Origin: JAHDHW01 sp965277415
Lineage (GTDB): Bacteria > Bacteroidota > Bacteroidia > Chitinophagales > Saprospiraceae
DNA: 64,000 bases
Direction: 5' to 3'
NCBI GenBank assembly: GCA_965277415.1
Contig: CBDICS010000044.1
Span: 55,983-119,982 of the forward strand
The translations under genes were made by a program, and so were the position numbers. Shown one piece after another: positions 17,953 through 25,817 of the stretch; within the stretch, counting starts at the first letter, position 1, and every line of letters starts with the position of its first letter. The notes under the pieces were generated by a model. It had not been told where the DNA came from. It saw only the letters and a list, made by a program, of their open reading frames with translations, and made no database searches.

Positions 17953-18418
17953 TTCAATATTAGTTTGTAAGTTTCAGAAATAAAGAAAATCTCCTCATTT
18001 TTTTAACTGGCGAACAAATATATAGTTTTAATGGAATATTGCAATATTAAATATGTTAAAGTAAGAAAATTGAATAACTAATTTAATATGAATCATTCTG
18101 GATTTTTGAAACCCTGCAAACTATAATTCCTGAGGTCGAAGGATGCTGGTTTATATGATTAATTATAAGAATTAGTGCCGTAGGCATTAATAAAAACAGC
18201 GTTTCATCATAATTAATCAGTGTCTTTCATATGGCAATCGCAAGCTTATCGATTAAAAATAAATGATCAAAATTTTTGAAGTCTGCCCAAAGTAGCCACT
18301 CACAAGCGAAGCGATCACCAAATCACATAGTCCATAGGACTGATGGAAAACCCTGTACATCTTGTTAATCCTATCGAAAAAACTATTACAGCCAGCCTGT
18401 CAGATTAAGCAGACAAAA
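17953..18418. other. intergenic region with several inverted repeats
   Basis: This 466-base stretch between two minus-strand genes has no coding-like frame. It holds a perfect 11-bp inverted repeat (TGATTAATTAT at 18156-18166, ATAATTAATCA at 18209-18219), whose loop contains the small stem TGCCGTAGGCA, and a further stem AGTCCATAGGACT near 18329. It may encode a structured RNA or be the 3' untranslated region of the PorE-like gene. The left end holds the M23 promoter. Confidence 0.4.
18015..18044 (-). promoter_or_regulatory. promoter of the M23 peptidase gene (TTG-N19-TATATTTG)
   Basis: On the minus strand, TTG (18042-18044 on plus as CAA) is followed after 19 bases by TATATTTG (18022-18015). 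Both the elements and their spacing match the Bacteroidota consensus. The start codon of the M23 gene is 62 bases downstream. Confidence 0.7.
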
Positions 18419-20347
18419 TCAAATTTTAGATAAGACTACATCCACTCTTCTAAATTCCATATCTTTTGAATTGTCTTTATTTACAGAGCCTTTTCCCTCA
18501 TTTCTGATTACATTAATGTTAATTCCTTCATTTTTTAAAAACTGTACAATTGCTCCAGCACGTTTTTGTGAAAGCTTCTTATTATAATGAGCATTTCCTT
18601 TGCTATCCGCATATCCGACTACTTCAACTTCCCAAGAATTGTCCTTTTTTAAAAACGTGGTCAATTTATCTAACTCTTCAACCGCATTTTGATTCAGTTG
18701 ATAAGAATCAAAATCAAAAAAGAATTGTATTTGTTTTTGCTTAATCTCTACTTTTTCTTTAACGACCTTTGGAGGAATTGGTGTCAAGAAAATTTCCTTT
18801 TGAAAAGGAGTAATATTTTCTTGTGAATTCAATTGTGCACTATTGATATAGTATTGATAACCATCCTGATTGACTTGGATAGAGTACGTTTCATTTCCTG
18901 GCAAGCATAAAAAGAACCAACCGGTTTTATCCGAACGCATTACCCACATTTCATCACCTTTAGAAATGACTACATTAGCTTCTAATGGCTCATCTGTTGC
19001 TGCATTTTTTACAAATCCTTCCAGGTGAACAGTAGGGTTTGGTCTTAAATCCTCAGGCAATTCAAATGTATAAATATCCAAACCGCCTTCGCCACCTCCA
19101 CGAGCTGAAGACATATAAGCTGTTTTTCCATCTCCTTGCACATAAAAGCCCAATTCTTTTGCAGGTGTATTGATAGGATAACCTAGGTTTTGTGGTTTTG
19201 ACCAAGTATCACCTTGCTTTCTAGAGACAAATAAATCTCCTTCACCTTGCCCTTTATGCCCATTGCTTGAAAAATATAAAGTTCTACCATCTGTAGATAT
19301 AAAAGGCGCTTCCTCGTCACCATGTGAATTTATACTTTTCCCTAAATTTTTTGGTTTTCCCCAATAGCCATTTGGGCTTAGTTCACTGACATAGATATCT
19401 GCTCCACCCAATCCGCCTTTTCGAGCACTACTAAAAAACATAAATTTACCATCACAAGTAATCGAAGGCTGCGAATCCCAATATTCAGAATTTAAAAAGC
19501 CATCAACACGTTTTACTTCTGATACATCTCCATTATTCAATAAGGCTTGATAAATATCACAACCGCCCTGTGTATCAAAGCGCATACATCCAGCAAAATA
19601 AAAAGCTCTGCCATGCGTTTCAAATTTTGCCATTCCCTCACTACTTTTAGTATTGATTGCTTTTCCAAAAGGTTTGCTTTCCTGCCAGTGTTCATTTTCA
19701 AACTTACTAATCATTACATCCTCATTTCTCACTTTAATTTGCCGAGTATACACTAATTTAGTTCCATCACTTGTAATCGTCGGAAGGTATTCATCTTTGT
19801 CAGAGTTGATACTTGGCCCCAGATTGATAGGAGATGGTAAAATTAAAGAAGAGTCGATGGATGCGATGAATTTACAATTCTCCATTCTTTCTTCTAGATA
19901 TTTTTGATAAGTATATTCAAGGCCAGATTCTTTTTCTTTGTTTGCATAGTTTTTTACACTGTAGTTTTTGAACTTTTCAAAATATTCTAAAGCCTGATCA
20001 GGTTGGTTGGATTTAAAATAGGCTTCCCCACATTCAAAAAAAGCAGCTCTTGATAATTTTGAGTCTAATTTGAAAGACTTTTCATAGTATTCTATTGCAC
20101 CTTCATAATCACGCATTTCTAGTAAAACAATTCCTAACTCCCGATATGCAACAGCAAAATCATCTTTAATCTTAATGGTATATTCTAATTGTTTTCTAGC
20201 CAATTCATATTGCCCTAGACTGACAAAACGTTGAGCTAATCGAAGTGATTTTTTTGCATTGCCTGTTTCAACATACTCTTTGTGGACTTGAGCGGTCACA
20301 CTCAATCCAGAAAAAAGGATTAATGATAGAATAAATAGCGTTTTCAT
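18419..20347 (-). CDS. porE: PorE-like T9SS component: TPR, PD40 beta-propeller, CarboxypepD_reg, OmpA_C
   Basis: The 642-residue protein has a signal peptide (1-19), TPR repeats (about 25-130), then WD40/PD40 beta-propeller blades (repeats such as DEYLPTITSDGTKLVYTR, SQPSITCDGKFMFFSS and EEAPFISTDGRTLYFSS). A carboxypeptidase-regulatory-like domain (about 430-500) and a C-terminal OmpA peptidoglycan-binding domain follow (FFDFDSYQLNQNA, ADSKGNAHYNKKLSQKRA). This domain order and length match PorE of Porphyromonas gingivalis, which links the type IX secretion machine to peptidoglycan. Three T9SS cargo proteins lie in this window. Other OmpA/PD40 proteins share parts of the layout. Confidence 0.8.
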   Translation of the reverse strand: MKTLFILSLILFSGLSVTAQVHKEYVETGNAKKSLRLAQRFVSLGQYELARKQLEYTIKIKDDFAVAYRELGIVLLEMRDYEGAIEYYEKSFKLDSKLSRAAFFECGEAYFKSNQPDQALEYFEKFKNYSVKNYANKEKESGLEYTYQKYLEERMENCKFIASIDSSLILPSPINLGPSINSDKDEYLPTITSDGTKLVYTRQIKVRNEDVMISKFENEHWQESKPFGKAINTKSSEGMAKFETHGRAFYFAGCMRFDTQGGCDIYQALLNNGDVSEVKRVDGFLNSEYWDSQPSITCDGKFMFFSSARKGGLGGADIYVSELSPNGYWGKPKNLGKSINSHGDEEAPFISTDGRTLYFSSNGHKGQGEGDLFVSRKQGDTWSKPQNLGYPINTPAKELGFYVQGDGKTAYMSSARGGGEGGLDIYTFELPEDLRPNPTVHLEGFVKNAATDEPLEANVVISKGDEMWVMRSDKTGWFFLCLPGNETYSIQVNQDGYQYYINSAQLNSQENITPFQKEIFLTPIPPKVVKEKVEIKQKQIQFFFDFDSYQLNQNAVEELDKLTTFLKKDNSWEVEVVGYADSKGNAHYNKKLSQKRAGAIVQFLKNEGININVIRNEGKGSVNKDNSKDMEFRRVDVVLSKI

Positions 20348-20403
20348 AATAGTAGAATTTTCTCAAAGCCTGTTTAAATTTTATTTGCATCGACTAATAA
20401 GAC

Positions 20404-20425
20404 GTTTTTGTAGTCCAGCTAATAA
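20404..20425 (+). repeat. intergenic repeat, copy 2
   Basis: This is identical over 22 bases to 14247-14268. It lies between two minus-strand genes, so its orientation relative to the neighbouring genes differs from copy 1. The rest of 20348-20611 shows no coding frame. Confidence 0.6.
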
Positions 20426-20611
20426 CCTTTAAACTGGTTTTCAAATATGGGAGTTTAGCTAGGATTGAGTAGGAGGGATAGTTAATACTCAAGAGCTATA
20501 ATAGAGGAATATGCAATTATTTTGCCGTTTTATGGATTGGCTCAACTTTTAAAGTTCAATAAAGTAATGCGATAGAGTGGATTGGAGGTTTAAGCTATGA
20601 CAATTTTTATT

Positions 20612-21829
20612 TTAGAATGGTATATTTTCTTTTTTCGCAGCCGCATTTTCCTTAAATTCTGCTACTGGCTCAGGAGCGATGTTTTTAAACTTTACAACCA
20701 ATTTATAATTAGATTTCATATTGGATATAACTGGAGAAAATAACATACTCATAATCTCTCTGGCTTGTTGTTTTGATTTTGAAATGGCGTCATTATCAAA
20801 AGCTTCATTGCGAAACTCCCTACGTAAGATATTAAAATTAGCATTAAGGTCGGTGTCTTCAAGTTCTCGTAACCATCCTATATCCAATTTATCAATTTTA
20901 GGAAAGACCTCATGGGATAAAACAGCGGGCTCTGGAAGTGTAACGGTAAGGATTTTCCCTTTAGAATTCAGCCGAATATCAAAATAATGATCCAATTTAA
21001 AACCTAGTTTTAGAATACTTATTGCGGAGACTTCTATGTCTGTTGTAGAAACCTCAAAACCCCAGACTTTAGTTTGTAATTGTTTACTCAGCCCTTTTTT
21101 GTCTCTTATTTCATAAGTACCGAGCTCTGCTATTGTTTTTTCGACTCGTTCTTCTAATAATCCTTTTGATTCTGCAAAATCTTTAATGGCAGCTTTGTCT
21201 TGCAACCTTTTGACAAGTGGTCGTAAGCCTTCAGTCATCGCAATGCCACATGGCGTATCAATTTTTCTGCCTTTTGCCGCAATTCTCCCATTATCGAGCT
21301 GGAGTAAGGCCGTAATAACATGATTGACTAAAAAACAAGTATATTTTGATCCTACTTCATTTAATGCTTCAACAGCACTCATATTTCCATTCTCGTACCA
21401 GGTTTCATAGAGATTACCCGTCGTGTCCCGAATATTCGTAAAGTCAGTAAAGTAGAGTTGTTTAAGGTAGGGATGATGTTTTTGATACTCTGTTTCAAGA
21501 TTAACTTTTAGACTATCAGGGAAATCCATACGATTAGCTACATGGAAAACGATTGACATATTAAACTTGTAGATCAATTCATCAAACTCTCTATGATAGC
21601 GATGTGGATTGTTAATAATGGCTAAGACATTTTCGTCATCAATATCAAATTCAAAATCTGATGGCACATAGGTTACCTGCATTTCTTCAGGAATAAAGGT
21701 GTAGTCTTGTACATTGTTTTTATAATAATTATAAAAAATAACAGCTCCTATACTGATTGCACAAAGGTAAATTAGCATTTTGCCAAACCCTATTCCTGTT
21801 TTCTTATGATATCCTGGATTTGTAGCCAT
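20612..21829 (-). CDS. membrane-anchored DUF4230-like protein
   Basis: The 405-residue protein has one N-terminal membrane helix (about 17-34, MLIYLCAISIGAVIFYNYY). A large extracytoplasmic part follows. The middle section (about 255-320), with TTDIEVSAISILKLGFKLDHYFDIRLN and VTLPEPAVLSHEVFPKIDKLD, resembles the DUF4230 pattern. The function is unknown. It is followed 264 bases later by the PorE-like gene on the same strand, too far to be sure of co-transcription. The family assignment is tentative; the gene itself is secure. Confidence 0.7.
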   Translation of the reverse strand: MATNPGYHKKTGIGFGKMLIYLCAISIGAVIFYNYYKNNVQDYTFIPEEMQVTYVPSDFEFDIDDENVLAIINNPHRYHREFDELIYKFNMSIVFHVANRMDFPDSLKVNLETEYQKHHPYLKQLYFTDFTNIRDTTGNLYETWYENGNMSAVEALNEVGSKYTCFLVNHVITALLQLDNGRIAAKGRKIDTPCGIAMTEGLRPLVKRLQDKAAIKDFAESKGLLEERVEKTIAELGTYEIRDKKGLSKQLQTKVWGFEVSTTDIEVSAISILKLGFKLDHYFDIRLNSKGKILTVTLPEPAVLSHEVFPKIDKLDIGWLRELEDTDLNANFNILRREFRNEAFDNDAISKSKQQAREIMSMLFSPVISNMKSNYKLVVKFKNIAPEPVAEFKENAAAKKENIPF

Positions 21830-22175
21830 AATCTTAATCTTTTTGAGCTTTTAAAGCCCAATATATGAATTTTTAATACATCCTTACAACATTAATAATT
21901 GCACTAAGTTTAAGACGAAAAAGAACATTTTAGTCACTATACACCTCAAATTTCTTGCCTATAAATATAATTAAGGTGAAGGTTTTCATAAAATTATATA
22001 TTAGGTATTAAGTTAAAGTCAATATTATAATCATAATCTAAAAATATTTAATGCGATTTAAAAAAATATTAAACTAAAGCAGCATATAGAAACCGCATTT
22101 CGTTTTTATTTCGAATTACATTATTTTATGTAATGTTTTGAATTTCTCATAGGTGATAGTTAGTTTTCTGTGATA

Positions 22176-22215
22176 AAAGTCGTATCGTTCGAAAATGATA
22201 CGACTTTCTTTTTTT
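22176..22215 (+). terminator. intrinsic terminator without an upstream gene
   Basis: AAAGTCGTATC (22176-22186) pairs perfectly with GATACGACTTT (22197-22207), followed at once by CTTTTTTTT. This is a textbook plus-strand terminator, but the only upstream gene is on the minus strand. It implies a short plus-strand transcript starting in 21830-22170, either a small RNA or a folP leader. Confidence 0.75.
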
Positions 22216-22309
22216 AGAAACCTATTTTTTGAATCCTTTCCTTCTATAGGTAGTGTATCACATGTAAGGTTTTCGCCACTCTTCTATCAATGATTCTATT
22301 GAATTATTC

Positions 22310-22317
22310 TATTTTTG
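22310..22317 (+). promoter_or_regulatory. -7 promoter element TATTTTTG of folP
   Basis: This is an exact match to TAnnTTTG, 33 bases before the folP ATG at 22351. It lies after the orphan terminator, so folP would be transcribed independently of it. No TTG sits at the usual -33 distance. Confidence 0.45.
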
Positions 22318-22350
22318 TACTAATTTTCAAATTTACTTATAAGCATCTTT

Positions 22351-23193
22351 ATGTTACAGCAGCATAGCACCTTAAATTGTAAAGGAAAACTAGTTGACTT
22401 ATCAAAGCCAATTGTCATGGGAGTCCTTAACATTACCCCGGACTCATTTTTTGATGGTGGAAAATATACTCGTTTAGATCATGCACTTATGCAAGCTGAA
22501 AGAATGCTTAAGGAAGGTGCAAGAATACTTGATATAGGTGGAATGTCTTCAAGACCCGGTGCTGAAATAATTGATGAGGAGGAAGAATTGAGGCGAGTTT
22601 TGCCTGTCATTGATGAAATACTTAAATCCTATCGGGATACGATTATTTCGATAGACACCGTCAATAGTAAGGTTGCTAGAATGGCCGTATTGCATGGTGC
22701 ATCAATAATAAATGATATTTCTGCGGGAAGTATTGATTCAGACTTGATCCAAACGGTTGCTGATTTGGATGTTCCCTATATCCTTATGCATATGAAAGGT
22801 AAACCCGCGAATATGCAAGAAAATCCAGAATATGATGATGTAATAATAGAAGTTATGGATTTTTTGATCAAAAAAGTGGGACAATTAAGGTCTTATGGTA
22901 TAAAAGATATCATTATTGATCCAGGATTTGGATTTGGAAAAGAAATTGAACACAATTTTCGTTTATTAAAGAACATGCATGCGTTTAAAATATTGGATTT
23001 ACCAATTCTAGCTGGAATTTCACGTAAATCATTTATATATAAAACATTGAATATCAGTCCGAAAGATGCATTGGCTGGGACAATTGCTTTACATATGACA
23101 GCACTTGATCAAGGCGCAAAAATAATTAGAGCGCATGATGTAAAAGAAGCCATCCAAACAATTCAATTATGGCAGGAACTGAACAATGTGTAA
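22351..23193 (+). CDS. folP: dihydropteroate synthase
   Basis: The 280-residue TIM-barrel enzyme has the family signatures: MGVLNITPDSFFDGGKY, ILDIGGMSSRPGAE, SIDTVNSKVARMA, INDISAG, LMHMKGKPANMQ, IIDPGFGFGKE, LAGISRKSFI and RAHDVKEA. It condenses p-aminobenzoate with the pterin pyrophosphate in folate synthesis. It is the target of sulfonamides. The sequence shows the normal complement of binding motifs. It stands alone; the next gene starts 55 bases downstream. Confidence 0.97.
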   Translation: MLQQHSTLNCKGKLVDLSKPIVMGVLNITPDSFFDGGKYTRLDHALMQAERMLKEGARILDIGGMSSRPGAEIIDEEEELRRVLPVIDEILKSYRDTIISIDTVNSKVARMAVLHGASIINDISAGSIDSDLIQTVADLDVPYILMHMKGKPANMQENPEYDDVIIEVMDFLIKKVGQLRSYGIKDIIIDPGFGFGKEIEHNFRLLKNMHAFKILDLPILAGISRKSFIYKTLNISPKDALAGTIALHMTALDQGAKIIRAHDVKEAIQTIQLWQELNNV

Positions 23194-23248
23194 ATTATAG
23201 CTTTATTCTGTATCTTTAGGGACATATTAATATTAAATTATCATAGCT

Positions 23249-24667
23249 TTGAAACACCTTAATGAAGACACTATAAAAAAAGCAGGTATTCGATTCTTTA
23301 AAGAATACTATAAATTTCGTCCTCGTACAGGAAATACAACTTCCTCCTTAGATCAAAAAACGGATGATGGAATCATCACTGATGGGCTTTTCTCATTTGT
23401 TACGGAGAATGGAACTAACTTTATCGCTACATTAGAAGCAACTTCTTTTGATACCAGAGAGGAAGTATTTTTCAGTAAACAGCAGAAATTATTAAACTGG
23501 GATAGTATTGTCTATACTTCCTTTTTAGCCGTTATCTTTTTTAGTTTTAGTCATTATTATAATTGGATCACGATCAATAAAAATGGGTGGTTAATGACCC
23601 TGTTTTGTCTGATATCCATTTTGATGGGAGGATTCTATATTTTTAAATCCCTAATCAGTCACTTTCAACGATATAGATACATTTATGCAATTGAACAGTT
23701 TAAAAAGTATCATGCTGATGAGCAATGGATTGCAATTGCAGATGATGTATTTGACGAGCAATCAATGACATATTTTGAAGAACTAAAAGCGCAGTGTGTT
23801 AGAAATGGTTTTGGATTGATCTCTGTCAATCAGGATGAGGAAGGACGGAATCTAATAACGCCTTCCAGGCAAGAAGTTTTTGGAAAAGCTCGAAAGAATA
23901 AACATTTTTATAATAGAGATCAATATGCTAAAAGTTCAAGTTTAGCTAAGGTTAAAGGCTTTTGGAATAAAAGCATTTCAGTATTTGGGAGTAGAAAAGA
24001 AGATAATTCAGTAAGTAGGTATAAGAGGTCATTTACCTCTCAAATTCTTTTATGTCTAGTTGCTATATTTATTATCTCAGGTATTTTTTATAAAGAATCG
24101 CATAATGCACCAATTGCTTATGTTGATGAACAAGATTATGAAAAAAACATGACCCAAATAGCGGAAAAATCAAAATCAGAAACCTCAGATTATGTAATAG
24201 ATACAGCTTATGTGGATAAGCCTGGACAAGTAGAGCCCTATTTGAAAGAAGTAGCGAATGATGCTTTAGAGACTCTAAATGAGGATCAATGGAATATGGA
24301 GATTTCCAAATATTTTGATGATTCGAATGAAGAATATGCAGAGATTTATATTTCTTCTGGAGATGGATTATTTGTTTCATATGATTGTGAACGATTTTTG
24401 AACTATTCAGGAACTAAATACCTGATTCAACAAGGGATTTATCAAGATGTAAACACGGCTAGGAAACAATTGATCCGACTTAAAAAACAAGGAATCAATG
24501 CGCATTGTCTTTGGACGGGTTGTTTTAGCGATTCTGATATGGAATACATTATATTTGTTGATTTCTTATTTGACAATAAAAAGGAAGCTGGTCTCATTTC
24601 AAGAAATATGCAACGCAGGCTCCAATTAGAAAAAGGTTTTTTTAAAATCCGCTCAATAACGGTATAA
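23249..24667 (+). CDS. uncharacterised membrane protein with C-terminal SPOR-like region
   Basis: The 472-residue protein begins with a soluble segment whose DGIITDGLFSF and NFIATLEATSFDTREEVFF parts faintly recall restriction-endonuclease-like folds. Two membrane helices follow (about 90-105 and 115-135), then a cytoplasmic section with a GFGLISVNQDEEGR segment, and a third helix (about 264-280). The C-terminal 75 residues (YLIQQGIYQDVNTARKQLIRLKKQGINA) resemble a SPOR peptidoglycan-binding domain. The start is TTG at 23249; no ATG occurs in the first 110 codons. A TAGCTTTG motif overlaps this codon, so the start is not fully certain. Confidence 0.75.
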   Translation: MKHLNEDTIKKAGIRFFKEYYKFRPRTGNTTSSLDQKTDDGIITDGLFSFVTENGTNFIATLEATSFDTREEVFFSKQQKLLNWDSIVYTSFLAVIFFSFSHYYNWITINKNGWLMTLFCLISILMGGFYIFKSLISHFQRYRYIYAIEQFKKYHADEQWIAIADDVFDEQSMTYFEELKAQCVRNGFGLISVNQDEEGRNLITPSRQEVFGKARKNKHFYNRDQYAKSSSLAKVKGFWNKSISVFGSRKEDNSVSRYKRSFTSQILLCLVAIFIISGIFYKESHNAPIAYVDEQDYEKNMTQIAEKSKSETSDYVIDTAYVDKPGQVEPYLKEVANDALETLNEDQWNMEISKYFDDSNEEYAEIYISSGDGLFVSYDCERFLNYSGTKYLIQQGIYQDVNTARKQLIRLKKQGINAHCLWTGCFSDSDMEYIIFVDFLFDNKKEAGLISRNMQRRLQLEKGFFKIRSITV

Positions 24668-24681
24668 TGACTAATAAGAAA

Positions 24682-24708
24682 TTGACCTAAATTATATTAT
24701 TAATTTTG
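24682..24708 (+). promoter_or_regulatory. candidate promoter of the YheT-type gene (TTG-N16-TAATTTTG)
   Basis: TTG at 24682-24684 and TAATTTTG at 24701-24708 match the Bacteroidota promoter elements, with a spacing of 16, one less than the usual 17-23. The start codon at 24749 is 40 bases downstream. Confidence 0.45.
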
Positions 24709-24748
24709 TCCCGTCACTTACTTAAGAAAATTATAATTAATCTACTCA

Positions 24749-25717
24749 ATGCCAATCTGCAAACCATCGTCATATAAAGCACCTGCCTATTTTTCTAATC
24801 GCCATTTTCAAACCATTTATCCTTCTTTGTATAGAAAAGTAATGGGAATAAACTATGTCAGGGAACGACTTGAGCTAGACGATGGCGATTTCCTTGACCT
24901 TGATTTTTCGCGAATCGACTCAAATAAAATTGTAATAGTATTGCATGGTCTGGAAGGTAGTGCAGATCGTCCTTATGTTCAAGGCATGATAAAACTGTTT
25001 AATGAAAATGGATGGGATGGAGTAGGTATTAATTTTAGAGGATGTAGTGGTACGCCAAATCGCCTCGCAAAAACTTATCATAGTGGAGAAACTGGAGATC
25101 TCAATGCCGTAATAAATAAGATCTCCAATACTGGAAAATATGTAAAAATTGCGCTCATTGGATTTAGTCTAGGCGGTAATGTATGCCTTAAATATGTTGG
25201 TGAACAAGGAAAAAATCTAAATCATTTGATTAAGAAAGCAGTGGCCTTTTCTGTGCCATGTCATTTAGAAAGTGCGAGTTATGCTTTGAGCAAATGGTAT
25301 AATTCAATATACATGAGTCGATTTATGATAGGATTGAAAGAAAAAATTAAAAGCAGAGAGAAAATCTTAAAAGATAAAGTAATCCTAGATAATGTATATC
25401 GCTCTAAATCCTTCCTTGATTTTGACGAAAACTTTACAGCGCCTGTCTTCGGATTCAAAAATGCCCTCGATTATTGGACACAATCAAGTAGTAAACAGTT
25501 TTTAGAAAATATAAGGATTCCAACTTTATTAGTAAATGCCAAAAATGATACGTTTTTAAGCCCGGAATGTTATCCAGAAGTAGCGGCAAAAAAATCAAAA
25601 TACTTTTTTTTGGAAACTCCGGCAAAAGGAGGCCATGTGGGATTTGGAAATAATGGCCCTAATGGATATTACTGGTCAGAAAGGCGCGCCTTACAATTTG
25701 TTTTAAATGAGCATTAA
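24749..25717 (+). CDS. YheT-family alpha/beta hydrolase
   Basis: The 322-residue protein shows the YheT/EMB8-like pattern: N-terminal SNRHFQTIYPSLYRK, then DGDFLDLDF, VIVLHGLEGSADRPYVQGM, NFRGCSGTPN and the nucleophile elbow GFSLGGN (Ser140). A late aspartate (NAKNDTFLSPE) and histidine (KGGHVGFGNNG) complete the triad. Family members hydrolyse esters; the physiological substrate is unknown. It is a monocistronic cytosolic protein between two membrane-related genes. Confidence 0.9.
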   Translation: MPICKPSSYKAPAYFSNRHFQTIYPSLYRKVMGINYVRERLELDDGDFLDLDFSRIDSNKIVIVLHGLEGSADRPYVQGMIKLFNENGWDGVGINFRGCSGTPNRLAKTYHSGETGDLNAVINKISNTGKYVKIALIGFSLGGNVCLKYVGEQGKNLNHLIKKAVAFSVPCHLESASYALSKWYNSIYMSRFMIGLKEKIKSREKILKDKVILDNVYRSKSFLDFDENFTAPVFGFKNALDYWTQSSSKQFLENIRIPTLLVNAKNDTFLSPECYPEVAAKKSKYFFLETPAKGGHVGFGNNGPNGYYWSERRALQFVLNEH

Positions 25718-25817
25718 AAATTCGTTAAAAGGGTAAAATGTGAATGAATTTCAATAGTTTTGGAGTTATATTCTAAACTGCTTTAGATCATCCTTTTTTT
25801 AATAGAAAATAGCATTA

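Larger units (their letters stand above)
21830..22350. other. 521-base intergenic region between divergent genes
   Basis: This very AT-rich stretch lies between the DUF4230-like gene and folP. I see no coding frame. It carries an intrinsic terminator on the plus strand at 22176-22215 with no gene before it, and the likely folP promoter at 22310. Confidence 0.5.
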
